The notes below the pieces were generated by a model that was not told the DNA's origin, did not search any database, and saw only the letters and a list, made by a program, of their open reading frames with translations. From Bacteroidota bacterium (GTDB lineage Bacteria > Bacteroidota > Bacteroidia > Flavobacteriales > Weeksellaceae), in NCBI GenBank assembly GCA_018902795.1, contig JAHIQD010000002.1, forward strand, positions 310,001 to 374,000: DNA of 64,000 bases, given 5' to 3'. Below, one piece after another: positions 1-9,088 of this stretch (within the stretch, counting starts at the first letter, position 1; each line of letters begins with the position of its first letter). The translations under genes were made by a program, and so were the position numbers.

Positions 1-1159
1 TCATGACTCTTGCCGATTTCACTACCTGCGGAAGGAACATTTTTCCACTTCCGAAAAGATCGCCTACAACGCCCATTCCGGTCATAAGATTAATTTCAAT
101 AACATCTAATGGCCTTGACGAAAGTTGTCGCACTTCTTCAACATCTTCGATGATAAAACGGTCGGTTCCTTTTACCAAAGCGTGAGTAATCCTATTTTGT
201 AAGGGTTCTTTTCGCCATTCCAGTTCCTCAACAAACTCTTTTTTGGTTGATTTTACCCGTTCGGAATAATCGAGAAGCCTTTCTGTAGCATCGTCTCTCC
301 TGTCGAGCATCACATCTTCTACAAGGTCGAGAAGTTCTTTGGGAATTTCATCATACACTTCGAGCATTGATGGATTTACGATTCCCATATTCATTCCCGC
401 TTTGATGGCGTGATACAGAAAAACCGAATGCATTGCTTCCCGAACATTATCATTCCCTCTGAAGGAGAAGGAAACATTGGAAACTCCGCCGCTTACTGAA
501 ACATTCGGAAGGTTTTCTTTCACCCATTTTGTGGCTTCAATAAAATCCAGCGCATTTCTTCGGTGCTCTTCCATTCCGGTGGCAACAGGGAAAATATTGA
601 GATCGAAAATAATATCCTCCGAAGGAAAACCTATTTCGTTGACTAAAATATCGTAGGACCGTTTGCAGATTTCAATACGTCTGTCGTAATTATCAGCCTG
701 CCCGTTTTCATCAAAAGCCATCACAATTACCGCGGCTCCGTAACGTCTTACTTTTTTTGCATGATTTTTAAATTCTTCCTCCCCTTCTTTCAAACTGATT
801 GAATTCACCACACATTTTCCCTGAACGACCTGTAAACCGGCTTCCAGAATTTCCCATTTTGAAGAATCGATCATGATTGGGATTCGCGAAATATCAGGTT
901 CCGAAGCAATTAAATTTAAAAACTTAACCATGGATGCTTTTCCGTCTAAAAGTCCGTCATCAAAATTGACGTCAAGCACCTGAGCGCCACCTTCAACCTG
1001 ATGTCGGGCAATATCCAGCGCTTCAGAAAATTTTTCTTCTTTTATTAAACGGAGAAATTTTTTGGAACCGGCTACATTCGTTCTTTCCCCAACGTTAATA
1101 AAATTAGATTCGGGAGTTATAATTAAAGGTTCAAGGCCTGAGAGTTTTAAATATTTCAT
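1..1159 (-). CDS. metH: Methionine synthase MetH, folate/B12 part (partial)
   Basis: Cobalamin-dependent methionine synthase moves the methyl group of methyltetrahydrofolate through B12 to homocysteine. This gene supplies the folate-binding and B12 part; the homocysteine-binding part is the separate gene just upstream. The reading frame starts at ATG 1159 and is still open at the window edge, so the C-terminal B12 and SAM-activation domains are cut off. Residues 22-32 read [11 protein letters not shown], the classic start of the pterin-binding barrel, followed by a [14 protein letters not shown] strand and a helical region from about residue 310 that should be the B12 cap. About 386 residues are visible, out of an expected 880 or so. 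An 84-bp gap separates it from the upstream half, so the two are probably co-transcribed. Confidence 0.93.
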   Translation of the reverse strand, partial: MKYLKLSGLEPLIITPESNFINVGERTNVAGSKKFLRLIKEEKFSEALDIARHQVEGGAQVLDVNFDDGLLDGKASMVKFLNLIASEPDISRIPIMIDSSKWEILEAGLQVVQGKCVVNSISLKEGEEEFKNHAKKVRRYGAAVIVMAFDENGQADNYDRRIEICKRSYDILVNEIGFPSEDIIFDLNIFPVATGMEEHRRNALDFIEATKWVKENLPNVSVSGGVSNVSFSFRGNDNVREAMHSVFLYHAIKAGMNMGIVNPSMLEVYDEIPKELLDLVEDVMLDRRDDATERLLDYSERVKSTKKEFVEELEWRKEPLQNRITHALVKGTDRFIIEDVEEVRQLSSRPLDVIEINLMTGMGVVGDLFGSGKMFLPQVVKSARVM

Positions 1160-1243
1160 AATAAATATACCAATTTATCAGTGTAACAGTTTTACCAATT
1201 CTCAAAATCATTTCGACGAACTGATTGTTACCTCGTCAAATTA

Positions 1244-2254
1244 TTAGATTGTTACTTTGATTTTCCTAGGTTCATAATTTTTCACCAAATCTGCAATGGC
1301 TTTGATATGTGGCGGCGTTGTTCCGCAGCAGCCACCGATGATATTGATTAAACCTTTCTCAGCATATTCCTTAATTTGTTCTGCCATAAATTCCGGGGAT
1401 TCGTCGTATTGCCCGAAAGCGTTTGGAAGTCCTGCATTTGGATAGGCCGAAATATAAAAATGAGAATTATTGGAAAGCGTTTCCAAATAAGGAGTGAGCT
1501 GCTCTGCACCCAACGCGCAGTTGAAACCAACGCTTAAAAGATTTAAATGCGAAACTGAGATAAGAAATGCTTCCGCAGTTTGCCCGCTGAGTGTCCGTCC
1601 GGAAGCGTCAGTAATCGTTCCGGAAACCATAATTGGAATTTTTATATTTCTTTCTTCCTGAATTTCATCAATTGCGAAAAGTGCTGCTTTGGCATTCAGT
1701 GTATCGAAAACAGTTTCAACCAAAAGAATATCTGAACCGCCATCTAAAAGTGCTTCTGACTGCTGCTTATAAGCAATTCTTAATTCATCAAAAGTAATTG
1801 CACGAAAACCCGGATCATTAACATCCGGACTTAAACTCGCAGTTTTATTGGTTGGACCGATAGAACCGGCAACAAATCTTGGTTTTTCAGGATTTTTTGT
1901 GGTGAATTCGTCGCATACTTTTCTTGCAATTTTTGCAGATTCATAATTGAGTTCGTAAACTAAATCCTCCATATGGTAATCAGCCATCGCGATGGTCGTT
2001 CCGGAAAAGGTGTTGGTTTCGATAATGTCGGCTCCGGCTTCCAGATATTTGCGGTGAACTTCTTCGATCGCCTGAGGCTGCGTAAGGGAAAGCAAATCAT
2101 TGTTTCCCTTTAAAGGATGTTCCCAATTTATGAATCTTTCGCCACGGTAATCTTCTTCTTCAAATTTGTACCGCTGAAGCATGGTTCCCATTGCACCATC
2201 AAGAACGAGAATTCTTTCGGAAATGGCTTTGTATAAATGTTCTGAATTTTTCAT
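1244..2254 (-). CDS. metH: Homocysteine S-methyltransferase half of MetH
   Basis: This is the homocysteine-binding barrel of methionine synthase encoded as its own gene. It begins [14 protein letters not shown], as MetH proteins do, and holds the three zinc-ligand cysteines: Cys246 in GFNC and Cys309-Cys310 in GGCCGTTP. I chose ATG 2254 (336 aa). The frame stays open upstream to 2377, but those 41 codons run into a dispersed intergenic repeat and have no family similarity. In enterobacteria this domain is fused to the folate/B12 domains; here the folate/B12 protein is encoded just downstream. It lies behind metZ, separated by a 203-bp gap that carries the repeat, so it may have its own promoter. 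Confidence 0.93.
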   Translation of the reverse strand: MKNSEHLYKAISERILVLDGAMGTMLQRYKFEEEDYRGERFINWEHPLKGNNDLLSLTQPQAIEEVHRKYLEAGADIIETNTFSGTTIAMADYHMEDLVYELNYESAKIARKVCDEFTTKNPEKPRFVAGSIGPTNKTASLSPDVNDPGFRAITFDELRIAYKQQSEALLDGGSDILLVETVFDTLNAKAALFAIDEIQEERNIKIPIMVSGTITDASGRTLSGQTAEAFLISVSHLNLLSVGFNCALGAEQLTPYLETLSNNSHFYISAYPNAGLPNAFGQYDESPEFMAEQIKEYAEKGLINIIGGCCGTTPPHIKAIADLVKNYEPRKIKVTI

Positions 2255-2356
2255 TTTTTCATTTTTTTCATTAGAATACCTTCTAACGTTGTAATACCGG
2301 TCGTTCCTATCGGAACTGTTTCTTTTCGTTTGAATCGAAGAACTGAAATTTATTTT

Positions 2357-2410
2357 TAGCCCCGATTGAAGCGGCATCCTTTTTTGCTTTTGCCTGGAAA
2401 GCGGGACGGG
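2357..2410 (+). repeat. Dispersed intergenic repeat, copy A
   Basis: This GC-richer patch sits in the AT-rich gap between metZ and metH. It starts TAGCCCCGAT, continues with AGCGGCATCCTTTTT and ends AGCGGGACGGG. The same blocks in the same order recur on the opposite strand at 41224-41291, so it is a dispersed element. The two copies differ in the middle, which is shorter here. From memory, similar sequences are frequent between genes in Chryseobacterium and relatives; I could not check this. The function is unknown. Confidence 0.7.
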
Positions 2411-2457
2411 TCTTGTTTTGGAGCCGAAATTTTCTGCTCCTCATCTTTCTTTTATTT

Positions 2458-3618
2458 TTAATCCAATGCCTGTTTTAAATCCTCAATAATATCATCCACA
2501 TGCTCCAAACCTACGGAACAGCGCACCAATCCAGCGGTAATTCCCACTTCATTTCTTTCCTCATCAGAAAGCTTGGAATGCGTTGTGGAAGCCGGATGGG
2601 TCACAATCGTTCGCGTATCACCGAGATTGGCGGAAAGTGAACACATCTTAATTTTGTTGAGGAAATTTCTGCCGGCTTCGATGCCTCCTTTCACTTCGAA
2701 AGCAACGATGTTTCCGCCCAGCTTCATCTGCTTTTTTGCGGTTTCGTAACTAGGATGCGATTTCAGAAAAGGATATTTTACCAACGAAACGTTCGGATGT
2801 GTTTCTAAAAACTCAGCAACTTTTTGGGCATTTTCGCAATGTTTTTCCACACGAACTGCGAGCGTTTCAAGACTTTTACTTAAAACCCATGCGTTGAAGG
2901 GCGACATGGCCGGTCCGGTATTTCTTGCGAACAGATAAATCTCACGGATCAGATCTTTTCTACCAACGGCAATTCCACCCAAAACCCGACCTTGCCCGTC
3001 AATCAGTTTAGTCGCGGAATGAACCACTAAATCTGCCCCGAATTTTATTGGCTGCTGAAGATAAGGTGTGGCAAAACAGTTATCTACGATGAAAATCAGA
3101 TTGTGCATTTTGGCGATTTTCCCCAAAAGCTCTAAATCTAACACTTCGATGGCAGGATTGGTTGGCGTTTCGATGTACAGAATTTTGGTGTTGGGCTTAA
3201 TGTATTTTTCAACATCGGTTTCGTCGGCTTTGAAATAGGTGGTTTCGATATTCCATTTCGGAAAATATTTGGTAAAAAGCGTGTGCGTAGATCCGAAAAC
3301 CGACTGACAGCTCAGAATATGATCCCCAGAATTCAATAACGCTGCAAAAGTGGAATAAATAGCCGCCATGCCTGTCGCAAAAGAATATCCGTCTTCTGCG
3401 CCTTCCAGTTTTATCATTTTTTCGGTGAACTCATTCACGTTTGGATTTGAAAAACGGCTGTATAAATTTTTCTGCTTTTCTTCCGCGAAACTCGCACGCA
3501 TATCTTCTGCATCCTGAAAGACGAAACTTGATGTTAAATATAAAGGTGTTGAATGCTCGTCGAAATGTGAACGTTCAGATTGGATGCGGATGGCGTTGGT
3601 TTCAAAATTTTCTGACAT
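2458..3618 (-). CDS. metZ: O-succinyl/acetylhomoserine sulfhydrylase, PLP enzyme
   Basis: This is a PLP-dependent enzyme of the Cys/Met metabolism family, 386 aa, the usual length. Lys204 in the motif SATKLIDGQGR is the expected PLP lysine, and this form of the motif resembles MetZ sulfhydrylases more than cystathionine lyases. YSRFSNPN near residue 53 and the ATGMAA phosphate-binding segment near 81 also fit. It probably makes homocysteine directly from activated homoserine and sulfide. It lies 23 bp behind the homoserine dehydrogenase gene and after metX, which supports direct sulfhydrylation. Cystathionine gamma-synthase activity cannot be excluded from sequence alone. Confidence 0.87.
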   Translation of the reverse strand: MSENFETNAIRIQSERSHFDEHSTPLYLTSSFVFQDAEDMRASFAEEKQKNLYSRFSNPNVNEFTEKMIKLEGAEDGYSFATGMAAIYSTFAALLNSGDHILSCQSVFGSTHTLFTKYFPKWNIETTYFKADETDVEKYIKPNTKILYIETPTNPAIEVLDLELLGKIAKMHNLIFIVDNCFATPYLQQPIKFGADLVVHSATKLIDGQGRVLGGIAVGRKDLIREIYLFARNTGPAMSPFNAWVLSKSLETLAVRVEKHCENAQKVAEFLETHPNVSLVKYPFLKSHPSYETAKKQMKLGGNIVAFEVKGGIEAGRNFLNKIKMCSLSANLGDTRTIVTHPASTTHSKLSDEERNEVGITAGLVRCSVGLEHVDDIIEDLKQALD

Positions 3619-3641
3619 TTTATTCTTTATTAAATTAAAAC

Positions 3642-5183
3642 TTATTTATTCTCTGACAACCTCAAAATATCTCCGAAAACTCCTCTAGCAGTAACTTTCG
3701 CACCAGCACCTGCTCCCATGATCACGATTGGATTTTCACCATAACTTTCTGTATAAATTTCAAAAATAGAATCAGAACCCTTTAACTGTCCAAGAGCAGA
3801 GTTGGCCGGAACAGAAATCAACTTTACGTCCAGTTTTCCTTTTTCCTGCTGCAGATCTCCGTGTAAATCGCCTACAAAACGCAACACGTGATTTTCAGTC
3901 TGATCCTTTTTAATAGATTCAAAAATTCCATCCAGTTCATCTAGCTGTTCGGAAAATTCAGAATTACTGATGTTTCTTAAATTTTTCGGAACTAAATTTT
4001 CTACTTCTATATCCCTAAACTCATTAATTAAATCGAGCTCTCTTGCCAAAATCAACAGTTTTCTTGCGACATCGTTTCCGGATAAATCTTCTCTCGGATC
4101 CGGTTCGGTGAAACCTTTTTCCATTGCTTCTTTCAAAATGGTTGAGAATTTCTCGTCCCGCACAGAAAAATTATTGAAAATATAACTTAATGAACCTGAA
4201 AACACGCCTTTAATTCTGGTGATATTTTCGCCGGACAAATGCAGGAGTTTAATGGTGTCAATTAATGGTAAACCTGCTCCAACATTAGTTTCATACAGAT
4301 ATTTTTTATTTCTTTTCGCGAGAATATGGCGGAAATTCCGATAATCTGAAATAGGAAGCGTGTTGAAAATTTTGTTTGAGGACACCAAATCAAAACCGTT
4401 TTCCGCCAGAACCGGATAATTTTTTACAAAATCTTTACTTGCTGTATTGTCAACAACAATTAGGTTTTCGAGCTGATTTTCCTGAGAAAAAGAAATAAGT
4501 TCGTCCACATTTGAGGGGGTATTGGAATCCTTAATTTCTTCTTTCCAGTTACCATTGAAACCTGTTTTGCTCAGTGCAATTTTTTTCGAATTGGCAACGG
4601 CAACAATTTTCAGATCAATTTTTTTTTTGCTTCTTATTTCTGCAGCACTTTCCAAAACCTGTTCTATCAAGGTTTTTCCAACATTTCCGTGACCAATAAT
4701 TGCAAGATGAACAGTTTTAGGTTTTGCATAAATTTCAGCTTCAATGATATTCTTGGCCTTTTCATCTTGTGAAGAAGTTACCACAATATTCACTCGGTTT
4801 TCAGCTGCAACCTGATTCAGAATGAGCGGGAAAATATTATTTCTGGCAAGTTCAGACATGATTTTATTGAAATCTTTAGAAACAAAACCAATCACAGACA
4901 CATTACTGATGCTGTAAATAAGGCTTACCTTTCCGGACTTTCTTTCCTGTTCAAACTCATTAATCAAACAGTTCACCGCTTTTTCCGCATCATTTTCACT
5001 CACCAAAACCGAGATTCCGTTTTCTATTGCCTGCTGTGAAATTACTCCAACACTTATTCTTGCGTAGGTAAGTGCTTTGAAAATTCTTCCGTCCACGCCA
5101 ACTTCACCTAGGAAATTTTTACCTTCAAATTTGATGATCGCGCGGTTTTTCAACACTTTTATCTGATTATTATTCTTTGTCAT
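3642..5183 (-). CDS. hom: Homoserine dehydrogenase with N-terminal ACT region
   Basis: The enzyme reduces aspartate semialdehyde to homoserine, the branch point to methionine and threonine. Residues 1-150 look like the paired ACT regulatory region found between the two enzymes of ThrA. A Rossmann nucleotide site follows at 159-173 (Gly164, Gly166, Gly169), then the homoserine dehydrogenase signature around NVGAGLPLIDTI and the GFTEPDPREDLSGNDVARK segment. No aspartokinase catalytic domain is present, so this looks like ThrA without its kinase half (513 aa against about 820). Only 2 bp separate it from metX upstream. Feedback control by an amino acid bound at the ACT region is likely but inferred. 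Confidence 0.88.
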   Translation of the reverse strand: MTKNNNQIKVLKNRAIIKFEGKNFLGEVGVDGRIFKALTYARISVGVISQQAIENGISVLVSENDAEKAVNCLINEFEQERKSGKVSLIYSISNVSVIGFVSKDFNKIMSELARNNIFPLILNQVAAENRVNIVVTSSQDEKAKNIIEAEIYAKPKTVHLAIIGHGNVGKTLIEQVLESAAEIRSKKKIDLKIVAVANSKKIALSKTGFNGNWKEEIKDSNTPSNVDELISFSQENQLENLIVVDNTASKDFVKNYPVLAENGFDLVSSNKIFNTLPISDYRNFRHILAKRNKKYLYETNVGAGLPLIDTIKLLHLSGENITRIKGVFSGSLSYIFNNFSVRDEKFSTILKEAMEKGFTEPDPREDLSGNDVARKLLILARELDLINEFRDIEVENLVPKNLRNISNSEFSEQLDELDGIFESIKKDQTENHVLRFVGDLHGDLQQEKGKLDVKLISVPANSALGQLKGSDSIFEIYTESYGENPIVIMGAGAGAKVTARGVFGDILRLSENK

Positions 5184-5185
5184 TT

Positions 5186-6130
5186 TTACTTAATTATTTT
5201 TTCTAAAATTCCGTTCAGCTGTTCATATTCCATCAAAAACGCATCGTGCCCATGCATTGATTTTATCTCGTGGTAAGAAGTATTTTCTTTGGTTTTAATT
5301 AAATGTTCATAACATTTTTTCATTTCAAAAGCCGGAAAAAACAAATCGGAATTCACAGCAACTAAATGGATGTCTGCTTTGATATTTTTGAGCATTCTTT
5401 TATCGACACCTATTTTCATTAACAGATTATTCATGAAATGATACGCGCTTAAACTAAAACGCTCGTTTAAACTTTTCCCATGAAAATTAAGCCAGTCGTG
5501 AGATTTGAAAATTTCTTTTTCGGTGTCGAATTCATTTTTAAAACGGACATTCAGCGATTCCGGAGTGCGGTAACATAACATCGCATGGATTCTGGCTTTC
5601 TGTAAAGGTTCTTCTTCTGAACCAAGCAAAAATTTCTGAACCAGACATTGTGCATGCAGCCAGTCTGAAGTTTTGAAGTCGCAGGCAATGGGAATAAAAT
5701 TCTCTGCCAAATCCGGCTGAATGACTAACATTTCCCAACCTACTGCACCGCCTAAAGATCCGCCAATAAGCGTATGAAGCTGATTGATATTTAAAGAATT
5801 CAAACCTTCAAGAAAAATATTGGCGATGTCCTCTGTTTTAAAATCTTCATAATTTTCAATTAAAATACCGTTAAAACCATTTCCGGGAATATTAAAACAG
5901 ATTACAGTAAATCTTTCTGTATCGATAATTTTTCCCTTGCCCACTAAAGTTTTCCACCAACCATTTTCGCCCGAAACATTAGAGTTTCCGGTTAAGGCAT
6001 GATTGACGAGAATAATGGGTGCAGAAAATAATTCCTGACCGAAAATCTGGTAAGACAAATTAATATCAAGAATTTTTCCTGAATTTAATTTAAAGTTTTG
6101 GAGGGTGATATGTTGTAGCCGATTTTTCAA
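5186..6130 (-). CDS. metX: Homoserine O-acyltransferase MetX-like, TTG start
   Basis: This alpha/beta-hydrolase enzyme activates homoserine, by acetylation or succinylation, for the sulfhydrylase downstream. The catalytic triad is readable as Ser125 in GGSLGG, Asp262 in NSDLFFP and His295 in SMHGHDAF; LVNHALTGNS near residue 41 is the oxyanion region. At 314 aa it is shorter than most MetX proteins (about 350-380). The start is TTG at 6130: no in-frame ATG lies upstream before the riboswitch, and the next internal methionine falls inside the catalytic domain. The TTG sits in the right arm of a long hairpin (6115-6162) behind a SAM-I riboswitch. It is the first gene of the metX-hom-metZ operon. 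Confidence 0.88.
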   Translation of the reverse strand: MKNRLQHITLQNFKLNSGKILDINLSYQIFGQELFSAPIILVNHALTGNSNVSGENGWWKTLVGKGKIIDTERFTVICFNIPGNGFNGILIENYEDFKTEDIANIFLEGLNSLNINQLHTLIGGSLGGAVGWEMLVIQPDLAENFIPIACDFKTSDWLHAQCLVQKFLLGSEEEPLQKARIHAMLCYRTPESLNVRFKNEFDTEKEIFKSHDWLNFHGKSLNERFSLSAYHFMNNLLMKIGVDKRMLKNIKADIHLVAVNSDLFFPAFEMKKCYEHLIKTKENTSYHEIKSMHGHDAFLMEYEQLNGILEKIIK

Positions 6131-6162
6131 TTTATAAATAAAATTAAAATTGAAAATGCTAC
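6115..6162 (-). promoter_or_regulatory. Hairpin over the metX TTG start
   Basis: The left arm GTAGC-ATTTT-CAATTT (6162 downward) pairs with AAATTG-AAAAAT-CG-GCTAC (to 6115), giving about 16 base pairs with a small bulge and a 13-nt AT-rich loop. The TTG start codon (6130-6128) lies in the right arm. It follows the SAM-I aptamer directly and has no run of U after it, so it looks like a translation-blocking structure and not a terminator. The GTAGC of the left arm could instead pair with GCTAC in the aptamer core, which would make a switch; that part is inference. Confidence 0.6.
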
Positions 6163-6184
6163 CTGAAATGGGTAAAATAAGTTC

Positions 6185-6288
6185 GTGTTATCTGCATCGC
6201 CTAAGCGAATAGAATGTAGCACCTTCTCCGTTTCCGAAGGGTTGCCAAGGTTTCATTGAGTCTAATCTCTCCACCTTTCTTGATAACA
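6185..6288 (-). promoter_or_regulatory. SAM-I (S-box) riboswitch
   Basis: On the minus strand the closing stem P1 is TGTTATC (6288-6282) with GATAACA (6192-6186). Between the arms are the S-box core blocks: AAGAAAGGTGGAGAGA, then AATGAAACCTTGGCAACC, a P3 stem-loop, AAGGTGCTACATTC, and a short P4 hairpin TCGC-TTAG-GCGA. Order and spacing match the SAM-I class. It precedes metX, so high S-adenosylmethionine should switch off methionine synthesis. Confidence 0.93.
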
Positions 6289-6319
6289 TTTTCAATATGT
6301 AAATGAACAAAGTCTGTTG

Positions 6320-6327
6320 CAAAGATA
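6320..6327 (-). promoter_or_regulatory. -7 promoter element of the met operon
   Basis: TATCTTTG matches the Bacteroidota consensus TAnnTTTG. It lies 32 bp before the riboswitch, so the transcript would begin near 6313 and carry the whole aptamer. No good -33 TTTG was seen at the right distance. Confidence 0.55.
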
Positions 6328-6399
6328 TGTATTTTTTTGGATTTCTGTAAAATCACGGGAAATAATAATTTCATAATTTCGCGACTGAAATACGATTTT

Positions 6400-9030
6400 A
6401 TGACCGCAGAGAAACAGAGAATGCTTGATGAAAGTTGGAAAAAATGGGGGCCTTACGTGAGCAACCGCCAATGGGGAACCGTTCGCGAAGATTACAGTTC
6501 CAACGGCAATGCATGGGGATACACCAATTACAATGATGCTTTAAGCCGCGCATACCGATGGAATGAAGATGGAATTGCCGGGATTTGTGACAACAAACAG
6601 CGGTTATGTTTTGCGTTTTCTTTCTGGAACCGTAAAGATAAAATGATCAAAGAACGTTTCTTTGGCCTGAGCAATCACCAGGGAAACCACGGCGAAGACA
6701 TCAAGGAAATTTTTTATTATCTGGATAACACTCCAACCCATTCTTACATGAAGATGGTGTATAAATATCCAATTAATGAATTTCCTTATGATGAATTAAT
6801 TGCTGAGAACGCACGACGCAGCAAAAAAGAGCCGGAATTCGAAATTGTAAACACCAATATTTTTGATAACAGGGAGTATTTCGATATTTTTATTGAATAT
6901 GCTAAAATTAATCACGATGATTTTTTGATCCGGGTTACTGCGGTCAACAGAAGCAGTAAGAGAGCCCCACTTGTCATTCTTCCCACCATATGGTACCGCA
7001 ATAACTGGAGTTGGGGTTACGGAGATTATCAGCCTCAACTAAAATCTTCGGTAAATGGTATTATCGATATAGAACATGATACTGTTCCCATGAAGAAGCT
7101 GTATGCGAAGGATAAAAACACCAACGCATTCTTCTGTAATAACGAAACAAATTCTCCAAAACTTTTTAATTCCCCTTCTGAATCCCAATTTTTCAAGGAC
7201 GGGATTAACGATTACCTCATTCACGGCAAGGCAAACGCGATCAACCCGGAAAAAACCGGAACCAAAGCCAGCTTTTTCATTGACGCAGAACTGGAAGCCG
7301 GCGAAAGTCAAAGTTTCGATTTCAGGTTGAGTCCGCATGACATGGAAGATGCTTTCTTTGATTTTGAGGAAATTTTTAATTTAAGAAAAACAGAAGCTCA
7401 GAGGTTTTATGATGAATTTCAGACAGACATCGAAAGCGAAGAAGAAAAAAACATCCAGAGACAGGCTTTTGCAGGACTTTTGTGGAACAAACAGTTCTAT
7501 TATTACAACGTTTCCAAATGGCTGAACGGTGACCCTAAATATAAAGCAGACAGAAATTTCAACCATCATGTAAGAAATACAGAATGGGAACACATGCAGA
7601 ACAAAGATATTATTTCCATGCCCGACAAATGGGAATATCCGTGGTTTGCCACCTGGGATTTGGCCTTCCACTGCGTTCCTTTTGCGATATTGGATTCCGG
7701 ATTTGCCAAACATCAGCTGAAGTTGCTGACGAAGGAATGGTATATTCATCCAAACGGGCAGCTTCCTGCTTACGAATGGGATTTCAGTGATGTTAACCCT
7801 CCGGTGCATGCGTGGTCAACTTTCAGGGTATTTAAAATTGATGAGAAAATCAACGGGAAACCTGACATTCCTTTTCTGGAAAGTGTTTTCCAGAAACTGC
7901 TGCTCAATTTTACCTGGTGGGTGAACCGAAAAGACAAGAAAGGAAACAATGTTTTCGGCGGTGGCTTCCTGGGTCTCGACAATATTGGCGCTTTCGACCG
8001 AAATATGCAGTTTAAAAACGGTGACCATCTGGAACAGGCCGACGGAACAAGCTGGATGGCTATGTTTGCACTGAATATGATGCGCATTTCCATGGAACTC
8101 GCACTCTATAATCCGGTTTACGAAGACATGGCGATTAAGTTTTTTGAACACTATCTTTACATTGCAGAAGCGATGGAGAATCTGGGGGAAACGAAAAACG
8201 GTCTCTGGAACGAAGAAGACGGCTTTTTCTACGATGTTTTGCAACTGAATAACGGCGATTCTGTTTCATTAAAATTAAGAAGTATTGTAGGTTTGATTCC
8301 GATGTTTGCCGTTGAAATTATTGAGCACGAAACGTTGGAAAAACTTCCGAACTTCACCAAAAGAATGAAATGGATTCTGAAAAACAAACCGGAACTTGCC
8401 AACCTTGTTTCACACTGGGAAGTGGAAGGAAAAGGCGGAAAACATCTGATGAGTGTCCTGCGAAAAACCCGTCTTAAAAGGATTTTACAGAGAATGGTGG
8501 ATGAAAAAGAGTTTCTGTCAGATTACGGAATCCGTTCCATGTCGAAAATTTATGAAGAAAACCCGTTTCAGTTCACCGTTGACGGTCAGGATTTCACGGT
8601 AAAATACACTCCGGCAGAAAGTGACAGCCGGATGTTCGGCGGAAACAGCAACTGGCGCGGACCCATTTGGTTCCCTATTAATTTTCTGATTGTGGAAAGT
8701 CTGCAGCGTTTCCACTATTATTATGGCGACAGTCTGCAGATTGAATTTCCTACCAACAGCGGTGAAATGAAGGATTTACTCTATGTATCCGAGAATTTAA
8801 GCCGGAGACTTTATTCCATCTTTTCGAAAAATGAAAACGGTGAAAGACCTTTTAACGGTGGAAATTATTTAATGAATCATGACGAACATTTCAAAGATTA
8901 CATCATGTTTTATGAATATTTCAACGGAGATACAGGAATGGGAATTGGCGCCTCACACCAGACCGGCTGGACGGCAACTATTGCAAAACTGATACAGCCA
9001 AGCAACACCGTGAAAGGAAAGTTTTCTTAG
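6400..9030 (+). CDS. GH63-like glucosidase
   Basis: This is a large cytosolic glycoside hydrolase (876 aa) of the type usually annotated as a glucosidase with an MGH1/GH63-like (alpha/alpha)6 barrel. Near the start it reads WGTVREDYS and SRAYRWNEDGIAGICD; the barrel carries WEYPWFATWD, with a likely catalytic aspartate, and EQADGTSWMAMF; near the end are NSNWRGPIWFP and HQTGWTA. No signal peptide is visible. ATG 6400 is preferred over the open frame from TTG 6337, because those 21 extra codons carry no family features. Substrate is unknown; alpha-glucosides such as trehalose- or glucosylglycerate-like compounds are possible. It is transcribed away from the met operon and ends at a strong terminator. 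Confidence 0.82.
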   Translation: MTAEKQRMLDESWKKWGPYVSNRQWGTVREDYSSNGNAWGYTNYNDALSRAYRWNEDGIAGICDNKQRLCFAFSFWNRKDKMIKERFFGLSNHQGNHGEDIKEIFYYLDNTPTHSYMKMVYKYPINEFPYDELIAENARRSKKEPEFEIVNTNIFDNREYFDIFIEYAKINHDDFLIRVTAVNRSSKRAPLVILPTIWYRNNWSWGYGDYQPQLKSSVNGIIDIEHDTVPMKKLYAKDKNTNAFFCNNETNSPKLFNSPSESQFFKDGINDYLIHGKANAINPEKTGTKASFFIDAELEAGESQSFDFRLSPHDMEDAFFDFEEIFNLRKTEAQRFYDEFQTDIESEEEKNIQRQAFAGLLWNKQFYYYNVSKWLNGDPKYKADRNFNHHVRNTEWEHMQNKDIISMPDKWEYPWFATWDLAFHCVPFAILDSGFAKHQLKLLTKEWYIHPNGQLPAYEWDFSDVNPPVHAWSTFRVFKIDEKINGKPDIPFLESVFQKLLLNFTWWVNRKDKKGNNVFGGGFLGLDNIGAFDRNMQFKNGDHLEQADGTSWMAMFALNMMRISMELALYNPVYEDMAIKFFEHYLYIAEAMENLGETKNGLWNEEDGFFYDVLQLNNGDSVSLKLRSIVGLIPMFAVEIIEHETLEKLPNFTKRMKWILKNKPELANLVSHWEVEGKGGKHLMSVLRKTRLKRILQRMVDEKEFLSDYGIRSMSKIYEENPFQFTVDGQDFTVKYTPAESDSRMFGGNSNWRGPIWFPINFLIVESLQRFHYYYGDSLQIEFPTNSGEMKDLLYVSENLSRRLYSIFSKNENGERPFNGGNYLMNHDEHFKDYIMFYEYFNGDTGMGIGASHQTGWTATIAKLIQPSNTVKGKFS

Positions 9031-9060
9031 CTGATATAATTTTTAAATATTGTCAGGATT

Positions 9061-9088
9061 AAAGTTGGGTGATCACTCAACTTTTTTT
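9061..9088 (+). terminator. Terminator of the glucosidase gene
   Basis: AAAGTTGGGTGA is followed directly by its near-perfect complement TCACTCAACTTT and then a run of T. The stem overlaps the last bases of the convergent OsmC gene. Confidence 0.75.

Noticed and set aside
2255..2377. N-terminal extension of 41 codons for the homocysteine methyltransferase gene
   Set aside because: It reads into the dispersed repeat, has no family similarity, and MKNSEHLYK at 2254 is a good start.
6337..6399. TTG start for the glucosidase
   Set aside because: The 21 extra residues are not family-like and ATG 6400 follows directly.
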